Positions 1 through 4,269 of a stretch of DNA of 6,303 nt are shown piece by piece. Made by a program: the position numbers and the translations under genes. The DNA lies in the NCBI GenBank assembly GCA_030594925.1, contig JAUVEG010000084.1, forward strand, positions 1 through 6,303. The letters run 5' to 3'. Source of the DNA: Gammaproteobacteria bacterium. GTDB taxonomy: Bacteria; Pseudomonadota; Gammaproteobacteria; Chromatiales; Chromatiaceae. Within the stretch, counting starts at the first letter, position 1, and each line of letters opens with the position of its first letter. Below the pieces are notes generated by a model. That model searched no databases, had not been told where the DNA came from, and saw nothing but the letters and a program-made list of their open reading frames with translations.

Positions 1-596
1 AGCAGGAGATTTACGAATTCCTGCAGGACAACGAATTTCACTTCAAGCATCCACCCACGCTGGCAGAACTCTGCAGCGCCATGAAACTCAGTTCCCGGGG
101 CTCCATGCACAAACAGATCACGGCGCTGATCGATGCCGGACTGGTCGAGCCGATGCATCAGAAAAAAAGAGGCATACGACTGCACCATACCGAGACACCC
201 TCCCCTGCTGAAAATCTCGACCAGCTGCCGATGCTCGGTTATATTGCTGCCGGCCAGCCGATTGAAGCAATCAACACGCCTGACTCCATCGGCATTCCCT
301 CCTGGCTGCACAGTTCCAGGCCCTGCTACGTCCTTGGGATCAAAGGTGACTCAATGATTGAAGCCGGAATATTAGATGGTGACAGGGTGATTATCGAGCA
401 ATGCGATCATGCACATGATGGCGATATTGTCGTGGCGCTGATCGATGACTCTGAAGCGACCCTGAAGCGGCTGCAGCAAACACCGCAGGAGGTCATACTG
501 CACCCTGCTAATACCGCAATGGAAGCACAGCACTACTCTCACGATCAGGTGCAAATACAGGGAGTGCTCATTGGCCAGATGCGTAAATATCACTGA
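1..596 (+). CDS. lexA: LexA repressor, 5'-truncated by window edge
   Basis: SOS-response transcriptional repressor and self-cleaving protease; RecA filaments trigger its autocleavage. The frame is open from base 3, and by alignment to E. coli LexA about eight codons lie outside the window; 197 residues are visible, so the full protein is about 205 aa (E. coli 202). The N-terminal winged helix-turn-helix ends in the family signature RGIRL (180-ish). The S24 peptidase half follows: the scissile Ala-Gly bond is in YIAAGQP (Ala at 249-251, Gly at 252-254), the nucleophilic Ser is in GDSM (351-353) and the general-base Lys is in TLKRL (465-467). The Ser-Lys spacing is 38 residues, against 37 in E. 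coli. All catalytic parts are intact. The recognition helix is clearly different from E. coli (see findings). The ATG at 81 is internal, because the helix-turn-helix begins upstream of it. The promoter and any SOS box are outside the window. The gene runs convergently towards lpxB. Confidence 0.95.
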   Translation, partial: QEIYEFLQDNEFHFKHPPTLAELCSAMKLSSRGSMHKQITALIDAGLVEPMHQKKRGIRLHHTETPSPAENLDQLPMLGYIAAGQPIEAINTPDSIGIPSWLHSSRPCYVLGIKGDSMIEAGILDGDRVIIEQCDHAHDGDIVVALIDDSEATLKRLQQTPQEVILHPANTAMEAQHYSHDQVQIQGVLIGQMRKYH

Positions 597-632
597 GGAA
601 GGGACGTATATCAATGGCTTACAATCCATTTC

Positions 633-775
633 GTAACTTCTCAAAAAGTCCGTGCAATATTGTGCATGCATAGGATGTGCTGAGCTTGCGAAGCGCATCG
701 ACCATGTATGATGCGCCTCGTGCCTCTGCACATCCTATGCACTATTTGAACTGCACGGGGTTATTGAGAACTTAC
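633..775. repeat. Nested inverted-repeat element, copy 1
   Basis: A 143-bp non-coding element bounded by 24-bp terminal inverted repeats, 633-656 and 752-775, which match at 20 of 24 positions and end internally in CCGTGCA / TGCACGG. A second, independent inverted repeat sits inside it at 667-699 and 710-741, with a perfect 14-bp core (TGCATAGGATGTGC and its complement). The outer arms recur at 3508-3531 and 3642-3665, where they enclose an unrelated core. No open reading frame or transposase is present, so it would be a non-autonomous, MITE-like or REP-like repeat. No clear target-site duplication was seen at the edges. Confidence 0.75.
667..741. repeat. Inner palindromic repeat, TAGGATGTGC type
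   Basis: Left arm 667-699 and right arm 710-741 are near-complementary, with a 10-nt spacer. The outer 14 bp of each arm pair perfectly (TGCATAGGATGTGC), and both arms end in GCGCATC. The form TAGGATGTGC...GAAGCGCATC resembles a short dispersed palindromic repeat that is common between genes in environmental gammaproteobacteria; that resemblance is from memory, not from a search. In RNA it would form a long hairpin between lexA and lpxB. Confidence 0.75.
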
Positions 776-788
776 CCATTTCATGTTG

Positions 789-811
789 CCCTTCCCCTAA
801 ACCCCCTTCCC
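789..811 (-). other. Putative G-quadruplex motif downstream of lpxB
   Basis: On the minus strand four G-tracts of 3, 5, 4 and 3 residues are separated by loops of 2, 4 and 2 nt, fitting the usual G3+N1-7 pattern. The motif starts 64 nt beyond the lpxB stop, so it would lie in the 3' end of the envelope operon transcript. No function is known; the call rests on pattern only. Confidence 0.5.
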
Positions 812-875
812 ATCGATTCAATCAGAGCTCCCCTGATCGATCTATTCCCGGAGAGGCTTTCCGACAGTTTCTGAT

Positions 876-2045
876 TCACTGACCTGGCGCAATCCCAAGC
901 AGATTCAGCACGGCATCGGCGGCTTTTTTAGCGGCATTCTGCTGCAGCTGCCTGTGTATCTCCCGGTATCTCTGCTGAATCACGTCAATCTGCTGCCGGT
1001 CTGTCATGAGGCACAGCAGCGCCGGTGCAATCTTCTCTGCCGTGCATCGATGCTGAATAAACTCAGGAGCCAACGCTTCTCCAGCAAGCAGATTCGCCAT
1101 CGCAATGTGCTTGATCTTGATGCGCCGAAACAATGTCAGCAGGCGGTAGGTGATCGCATTGACACGATAACCGACTACCATAGGCTTCTGATACAGCAGT
1201 GTCTGCAGTGTGGCTGTGCCTGATGCTGTCAGCACCGCATCTGCCGCTTCGAGCACCAGGTCCGCCTGTTTATCAACCAGGCTGCAGTCGAGATCAGGGG
1301 TCAGCTGCTGACGCTGCTGCTCAAACAATTCATGTATACGCCCGTTCACCATCGGAGCGACCACTTTCAGATGCGGGAGCTGCTGCGCAAGCATGGCTGC
1401 AGCTTCAAGGAACGGCTTTGAGAGACGTTTGATTTCACCGACACGGCTGCCGGGAAGCAGCGCCAGCAGCGGAACATCCCGGGCAATTCCAAGCGCTGCT
1501 CTCGCACTGGCGGGATCCGGATTGAGCGGGACCTGGTCAGCCAGTGGATGGCCCACATAGATGCTCGGCACATGGTGACGGAGCAGAAACTCCTGCTCAA
1601 AGGGGAAGATACTGAGCACCAGATCCAGCACCTCGCGTAGAATCTTGACTCTCTGCTGCTTCCACGCCCATACGGTCGGCGCAACGTACTGAACTGTACG
1701 AATTCCCGCTGCCTTCATCTTTTTTGCCAGCCCGAGGTTAAAATCGGGGGCATCGACACCGATAAACACATCAGGAGGATTGTCGATCAAATGCTGTGCA
1801 AGCTGGCGCCGAATGCGCAGCAACTCAGGCAGATGCGGCAACACTTCGACCAGCCCCATGACCGACAGTTTATCCATCGGATAGAGGCTTTGCATACCTG
1901 CCGCAATCATCTCCGGACCACCAATTCCGCTGTAGGAGACATCTGGAATCTGTGCGTTGATTGCCTGCATCAGGGCAGCGCCGAGATGGTCCCCGGATGG
2001 TTCAGCAGCGACGAGCGCGATATGAAGTGATGTACTGCGATGCAT
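876..2045 (-). CDS. lpxB: Lipid-A-disaccharide synthase LpxB
   Basis: Family GT19 glycosyltransferase that joins UDP-2,3-diacylglucosamine and lipid X into the beta-1,6-linked disaccharide-1-phosphate of lipid A, at the inner face of the cytoplasmic membrane. The product is 389 aa (E. coli 382). Motifs in order: LVAAEPSGDHLGA (11-23), GIGGPEM (40-46), GVDAPDF (96-102, with the conserved Asp98), VAPTVWAWKQ (121-130), YVGHPLAD (163-170), LLPGSR (196-201, with Arg201), and ASGTATLQ with MVVGYR in the acceptor/UDP region near the C-terminus. With the ATG at 2043-2045, Asp98 and Arg201 carry the same numbers as in E. coli, which supports this start; AAAAAGG lies 5 nt upstream. The frame stays open to an ATG at 2084, but that extra stretch is encoded by an intergenic repeat. 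Last gene of the operon, 93 bp after lpxA. Confidence 0.96.
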   Translation of the reverse strand: MHRSTSLHIALVAAEPSGDHLGAALMQAINAQIPDVSYSGIGGPEMIAAGMQSLYPMDKLSVMGLVEVLPHLPELLRIRRQLAQHLIDNPPDVFIGVDAPDFNLGLAKKMKAAGIRTVQYVAPTVWAWKQQRVKILREVLDLVLSIFPFEQEFLLRHHVPSIYVGHPLADQVPLNPDPASARAALGIARDVPLLALLPGSRVGEIKRLSKPFLEAAAMLAQQLPHLKVVAPMVNGRIHELFEQQRQQLTPDLDCSLVDKQADLVLEAADAVLTASGTATLQTLLYQKPMVVGYRVNAITYRLLTLFRRIKIKHIAMANLLAGEALAPEFIQHRCTAEKIAPALLCLMTDRQQIDVIQQRYREIHRQLQQNAAKKAADAVLNLLGIAPGQ

Positions 2046-2050
2046 AAATA

Positions 2051-2057
2051 CCTTTTT
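2051..2057 (-). promoter_or_regulatory. Ribosome-binding site deciding the lpxB start
   Basis: AAAAAGG is followed by 5 nt and then the ATG at 2043-2045. It is a moderate Shine-Dalgarno sequence, but it fits the start that aligns with E. coli LpxB. A competing GGAGG (about 2073-2077) lies 5 nt before an in-frame GTG and would add seven residues. Confidence 0.5.
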
Positions 2058-2092
2058 CGTTCCCACCATCCCCTCCAGGAACATGGGAACAA
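2058..2092. repeat. TTCCCACC repeat, internally shortened copy
   Basis: A 35-bp unit with inverted ends GTTCCCA (2059-2065) and TGGGAAC (2084-2090). Its left part, TTCCCACCATCCCC, matches 3410-3423 at 13 of 14 positions. Its right part, CAGGAACATGGGAAC, matches 3473-3487 at 13 of 15. About 47 bp of middle sequence present at 3408-3490 is absent here, so this looks like an internal-deletion derivative of the longer form. It overlaps the region upstream of the lpxB start. Confidence 0.65.
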
Positions 2093-2095
2093 GAA

Positions 2096-2131
2096 AAATC
2101 CCCCTTGCCCCCTTTCGTAAAGGGGGGAATT
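2096..2131 (-). repeat. CCCCC/GGGGG hairpin repeat, copy 1
   Basis: Read in operon sense the order is C-block, short loop, G-block, then a second G-block followed by ATTTTT. The stem CCCCCTTT / AAAGGGGG (2108-2115 and 2119-2126) has a 3-nt loop. The C-block could pair instead with the second G-block (2100-2104). The same architecture in the same orientation occurs upstream of fabZ at 3364-3399. AATCCCCCTT-type hairpin repeats are widespread between genes in many bacteria (recalled, not searched). Confidence 0.65.
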
Positions 2132-2138
2132 ACGATCC

Positions 2139-2909
2139 TCAACGCATAATACTGCGGCGGCTGTTTTGCAGAAAATCGGCCATCACGGCAAGTTGCGGAG
2201 AGTCTGCGGCAAGCACGGCGATCTGTTCGGCAGCTTCGCTCAGCTTGAGGCCGCTGTGGTATAGCAGTTTATAGGCGTCCTTGATGTGTCGCACAGTTTC
2301 AGCATCAAAGCCACTGCGCTTCAGCCCTTCACTGTTGACACCTCTGGGGGCGGCTGGCGAACCGGCAGCCAGCAAATAGGGTGGAATATCGCGGTTAACC
2401 GCCGTTCCCATTGCGGTAAAACTGTGCGCCCCGATCGAGCAGAACTGGTGCACCAGTGTAAAGCCGCTGAGGATGGCGTAATCGTCGATAACGACATGCC
2501 CGGCAAGCGAGGCGCCGTTCGACATAATGATATGATCTTTGAGCATGCAGTCGTGCGCCACATGGGTATAAGCCATCAGCAGGTTGTCATTACCGATACG
2601 GGTCTCTCCCTGATCCTGTACCGTGCCGCGATGGATGGTGACATATTCGCGGATGGTATTACGATCACCAATTTGCAGAAGCGTCTCTTCCCCTGAATAT
2701 TTCTTGTCTTGAGGTATCTCTCCAATCGAGGAGAACTGGAAAATCCGGTTCTCTTCACCGATGGTTGTCTTTCCCTGTATGACAACATGTGAAGCGATAC
2801 TCGTCCCTTTGCCAATTCTTACACCGGCGCCAATGACACTGAAAGGGCCAATGCCAACCCCCTCTGCAATTTCACAATCTGCATCAACAACGGCAGAGGG
2901 ATGAATCAT
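2139..2909 (-). CDS. lpxA: UDP-N-acetylglucosamine acyltransferase LpxA
   Basis: Cytoplasmic trimeric acyltransferase for the first step of lipid A synthesis: it moves a 3-hydroxyacyl chain from ACP to the 3-OH of UDP-GlcNAc. The product is 256 aa (E. coli 262). Hexapeptide repeats forming the left-handed beta-helix fill residues 1 to about 180, with the family signatures SIGEIPQDKKYSGE (61-74), GDRNTIRE and TIHRGTVQ (81-98). The catalytic dyad is in YTHVAHDC (His119 and Asp120, matching E. coli His125/Asp126; His116 matches His122). The helical C-terminal domain begins at GVNSEGLKRSGF (190-201). Met167 replaces E. coli Gly173, the acyl-length ruler. The ATG at 2907-2909 shares its A with the fabZ TGA stop and has GGGAG 5 nt upstream, so translation is probably coupled to fabZ. 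An upstream GTG at 2930 is less likely. Confidence 0.97.
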   Translation of the reverse strand: MIHPSAVVDADCEIAEGVGIGPFSVIGAGVRIGKGTSIASHVVIQGKTTIGEENRIFQFSSIGEIPQDKKYSGEETLLQIGDRNTIREYVTIHRGTVQDQGETRIGNDNLLMAYTHVAHDCMLKDHIIMSNGASLAGHVVIDDYAILSGFTLVHQFCSIGAHSFTAMGTAVNRDIPPYLLAAGSPAAPRGVNSEGLKRSGFDAETVRHIKDAYKLLYHSGLKLSEAAEQIAVLAADSPQLAVMADFLQNSRRSIMR

Positions 2910-3358
2910 CAGATCTCCCGCGGTGTACACATGATTTGTGCCGAGGCTGCCAACTGCCCGTCGACGGTTGCCCTGGTATCGAACACCCAGATTGAGCGCT
3001 TTTGTTTGACGAAATCAACTTCCAGCCTCAACTGGTCTCCAGGCTCGACAACCCGCTTGAAACGCACCTTGTCGATACCGACAAAATAGTAGATCAGGCT
3101 CTTCCTGAGGTCCTCAGGCTGCGCCATCATCGCCAGCAAGCCGGTGCATTGCGCCAGCGCCTCGACGATCAGCACTCCGGGCATCACCGGCTTGACAGGA
3201 AAGTGTCCCGAGAAAAAATGCTCGTTGATGCTGACATTCTTGATGCCGACCAGCCGTTGCGTCTCTTCAATCTCGACGACCCTGTCGACCAGCAGAAAGG
3301 GGTAGCGGTGCGGCAGAAGATCCATGATCTGCCGCACATCCATTACTGTTTCACTCAT
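2909..3358 (-). CDS. fabZ: 3-hydroxyacyl-ACP dehydratase FabZ
   Basis: Cytoplasmic hot-dog-fold dehydratase of type II fatty-acid synthesis; it converts (3R)-hydroxyacyl-ACP to trans-2-enoyl-ACP and competes with LpxA and LpxD for the 3-hydroxyacyl-ACP pool. The product is 149 aa (E. coli 151). Visible motifs are [14 protein letters not shown] (14-27), [20 protein letters not shown] (51-70) with catalytic His52 and Glu66, and [20 protein letters not shown] near the middle of the C-terminal half. The ATG at 3356-3358 is preferred; the frame extends to a TTG at 3376, but those codons fall in a repeat. AGGGGG lies 9 nt upstream and belongs to that repeat. The gene overlaps lpxA by one base. The usual upstream neighbour lpxD is missing. 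Confidence 0.96.
   Translation of the reverse strand: MSETVMDVRQIMDLLPHRYPFLLVDRVVEIEETQRLVGIKNVSINEHFFSGHFPVKPVMPGVLIVEALAQCTGLLAMMAQPEDLRKSLIYYFVGIDKVRFKRVVEPGDQLRLEVDFVKQKRSIWVFDTRATVDGQLAASAQIMCTPREI
2915..2919 (-). promoter_or_regulatory. Ribosome-binding site of lpxA within the fabZ end
   Basis: GGGAG ends 5 nt before the lpxA ATG and lies inside the last codons of fabZ. Together with the TGATG stop-start overlap it fixes the lpxA start and suggests translational coupling. Confidence 0.65.
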
Positions 3359-3363
3359 TTCAG

Positions 3364-3399
3364 AAATCCCCCTCAATCCCCCTTATATAAAGGGGGAGG
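3364..3399 (-). repeat. CCCCC/GGGGG hairpin repeat, copy 2
   Basis: In operon sense: CCTCCCCCTT, a short A/T loop, AAGGGGG, then ATTGAGGGGGATTT. The stem is CCCCCTT / AAGGGGG (3378-3384 and 3390-3396). It is the same architecture and orientation as 2096-2131. The second G-block (3368-3372) is at Shine-Dalgarno distance from the fabZ ATG. Confidence 0.7.
3368..3373 (-). promoter_or_regulatory. fabZ ribosome-binding site within a repeat
   Basis: AGGGGG ends 9 nt before the fabZ ATG and is the only purine-rich match at a sensible distance. It is the outer G-block of the hairpin repeat, so the repeat appears to supply this site. Pairing of the C-block (3378-3382) with it would hide it; pairing with the nearer G-block would leave it open. 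Confidence 0.5.
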
Positions 3400-3407
3400 T
3401 TTTATCT

Positions 3408-3490
3408 CATTCCCACCGTCCCCGGTGCGAATGCATATGAAGTTATTGTTGAGCCAGATCTGCATTCCCTCGCAGGAGCGTGGGAACGAA
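3408..3490. repeat. TTCCCACC inverted repeat, long copy
   Basis: The arms 3407-3437 and 3459-3489 are complementary at 22 of 31 positions around a 21-nt spacer. The right arm, read in reverse, runs CGTTCCCACGCTCC...GGGAATGCA, which resembles a very common dispersed bacterial repeat (recalled, not searched). Its two ends reappear joined at 2058-2092. Confidence 0.7.
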
Positions 3491-3507
3491 AAAACCCTGC
3501 CTTCCCT

Positions 3508-3665
3508 GCAACTTCTCAATAAGCCCGTGCAGGGTCTTCATTCGCTATGTTGTCATTTCGACCAAAGGGAGAAATCTGAAAGCACGGGATAGTGTGAACG
3601 AATTCAAGATTTCTCCCTGTGGTCGAAATAACAACTGATTTTGCACGAGGTTATTGGGATGTTGC
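3508..3665. repeat. Nested inverted-repeat element, copy 2
   Basis: The outer arms 3508-3531 and 3642-3665 match as inverted repeats at 20 of 24 positions. The left arm matches the left arm of copy 1 at 20 of 22 positions over 3510-3531 and 635-656. The core differs completely from copy 1: it is a separate long palindrome (3550-3634). GCACGGG at 3582-3588 complements CCCGTGC at 3524-3530 and may be a decayed further copy of the outer arm. No coding capacity. Confidence 0.75.
3550..3634. repeat. Inner palindrome, TCATTTCGACC type
   Basis: The arms 3550-3577 and 3607-3634 are inverted copies matching at 26 of 28 positions, with a 29-nt spacer. The shared motif TCATTTCGACC...GGGAGAAATCT resembles a dispersed palindromic repeat found in many phyla (recalled, not searched). 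In a transcript this would be a very stable hairpin. Confidence 0.8.
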
Positions 3666-3670
3666 GCTTT

Positions 3671-3700
3671 TATCTGTGTTGATCTGGGTGCATCTGTGGT
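3671..3700. repeat. 10-bp triplet repeat at the 3' edge of skp
   Basis: Three consecutive 10-bp units, TATCTGTGTT, GATCTGGGTG and CATCTGTGGT, share ATCTG-G with exact 10-bp phasing. The array stops two bases from the skp stop codon. Similar ATCTGTG...ATCTGTGGTT strings occur as dispersed repeats in many bacteria (recalled, not searched). Confidence 0.65.
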
Positions 3701-3702
3701 TA

Positions 3703-4260
3703 TTATTTTTTCCCGGCAGATCTATCAGGCGCCTCTTCTGCATGGCGCTCCTTGAGGCGCTGCAGGATTTGATCAGAGATATCGACGCGGTCACTGACAT
3801 AGACGACGCCTGCCTCGAAAACCATGTCGATATTCTGCTCCTTGGCAATGGATTCAATCACCTCTGCGATCAACAGACGCAGTCTGTTCATCTCCTCATT
3901 CTTCTGTAGTGCAATGTCCTCCTCCATCTCGATGCGGGCTGTTTTCAGGCGTCGCGCCTTGACCAGGACATCCCGCTCCAATTCGGTACGCTTAGCAGTT
4001 TCCACGGTATTGCGTTGACTCTTGAGCTCTTTTTTTAACTGGCTCAGACCCTCTTCACGCAGATTGAGTTCTGCTTCGCGCTTCTCATACCCCGCCTTCA
4101 GGACTGCTTCGATCGCCTTGACCTGAGGGGTGAATTTCAGAATCCTGCTGACATTGACAAAGGCGAACTTATGCGGCGCACTGCCCGATTCAGCAACTGC
4201 ACAGGGCGTCGTTATAAAGAGTGCTGCGGAGAACAGTGCCAGTAGAGAAAAACGTCTCAT
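3703..4260 (-). CDS. skp: Periplasmic chaperone Skp/OmpH
   Basis: Periplasmic holdase that binds unfolded outer-membrane proteins leaving the Sec translocon and delivers them to the BAM complex. The product is 185 aa, longer than E. coli Skp (161). A signal peptide occupies residues 1-23: positive start MRR, hydrophobic FSLLALFSAALFI, likely cleavage after CAVA. The mature protein begins with the family core strand FAFVNVSRIL (32-41), continues with a charged coiled coil of about residues 50-140 (the tentacle arms, rich in Lys, Glu and Arg) and returns to the core at NIDMVFEAGVVYVSDRVDIS (143-162). A 15-20 residue charged tail explains much of the extra length. The ATG at 4258-4260 is chosen; a TTG at 4269 is also in frame. 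No good ribosome-binding site is seen, and the gene starts 9 bp after the bamA stop, so coupling to bamA translation is likely. Confidence 0.93.
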   Translation of the reverse strand: MRRFSLLALFSAALFITTPCAVAESGSAPHKFAFVNVSRILKFTPQVKAIEAVLKAGYEKREAELNLREEGLSQLKKELKSQRNTVETAKRTELERDVLVKARRLKTARIEMEEDIALQKNEEMNRLRLLIAEVIESIAKEQNIDMVFEAGVVYVSDRVDISDQILQRLKERHAEEAPDRSAGKK

Positions 4261-4269
4261 AGAACGCAA

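Larger units (their letters stand above)
597..875. other. Non-coding gap between convergent lexA and lpxB
   Basis: A 279-bp stretch between the two stop codons without a credible gene. It holds a nested inverted-repeat element (633-775) and a C-rich run that is a G-quadruplex motif on the minus strand (789-811). I see no stem followed directly by a T-run on either strand, so neither gene has a recognisable intrinsic terminator. The large inverted repeat could fold in transcripts from both sides and limit readthrough; that is inference. Confidence 0.8.
2046..2138. other. lpxA-lpxB intergenic gap built of two repeats
   Basis: The 93 bp between the lpxA stop and the lpxB start consist almost wholly of a short TTCCCACC-type repeat (2058-2092) and a CCCCC/GGGGG hairpin repeat (2096-2131). 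In the transcript the hairpin with its second G-block is followed by a short U-run (ATTTTTC), a weakly terminator-like arrangement that could reduce lpxB expression. That effect is inference. Confidence 0.6.
3359..3702. other. skp-fabZ gap: repeat stack in the usual lpxD place
   Basis: A 344-bp stretch without a credible gene, where lpxD normally sits in this operon. In order it holds a CCCCC/GGGGG hairpin repeat (3364-3399), a TTCCCACC inverted repeat (3408-3490), the second copy of the nested inverted-repeat element (3508-3665) and a 10-bp triplet repeat (3671-3700). I could not recognise any remnant of lpxD. The operon transcript would have to cross several long hairpins here, which may separate bamA-skp from fabZ-lpxA-lpxB in expression (inference). 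Confidence 0.75.

Noticed and set aside
81..596. lexA starting at the ATG at 81
   Set aside because: The open frame and the conserved helix-turn-helix (QEIYEFLQDN...PPTLAEL) continue upstream to the window edge; that ATG is internal.
372..731. 119-codon minus-strand frame opposite lexA
   Set aside because: It is antisense to the conserved lexA catalytic half and starts within it; no recognisable protein.
633..775. CRISPR or tRNA/attachment site
   Set aside because: The repeats are inverted rather than direct with spacers, and no tRNA-like cloverleaf or integrase is present.
677..874. 65-codon plus-strand frame between lexA and lpxB
   Set aside because: It begins inside the palindromic repeat, has no ribosome-binding site and encodes a low-complexity sequence; repeat DNA is the better explanation.
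2096..2131. Intrinsic terminator between lpxA and lpxB
   Set aside because: The strongest stem is separated from the U-run by a second G-block, and the same structure occurs before fabZ without a U-run; a dispersed repeat is the simpler call, with attenuation only possible.
3383..3391. TTTATATAA as a -10 box for a fabZ promoter
   Set aside because: It is the A/T loop of the hairpin repeat and no -35-like hexamer lies at 16-18 bp upstream.
3002..3592. 196-codon open frame on the plus strand
   Set aside because: It is antisense to fabZ over its first 357 bases and then runs through repeats; its translation resembles no family and fabZ on the other strand is certain.
3359..3702. Decayed lpxD
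   Set aside because: I looked for hexapeptide-repeat or GVHP/HxxIG-like coding on the minus strand and saw only repeat sequence; absence is better supported than a pseudogene.
3619..3909. 96-codon plus-strand frame across the skp 3' end
   Set aside because: Its first part is repeat sequence and the rest is antisense to skp.
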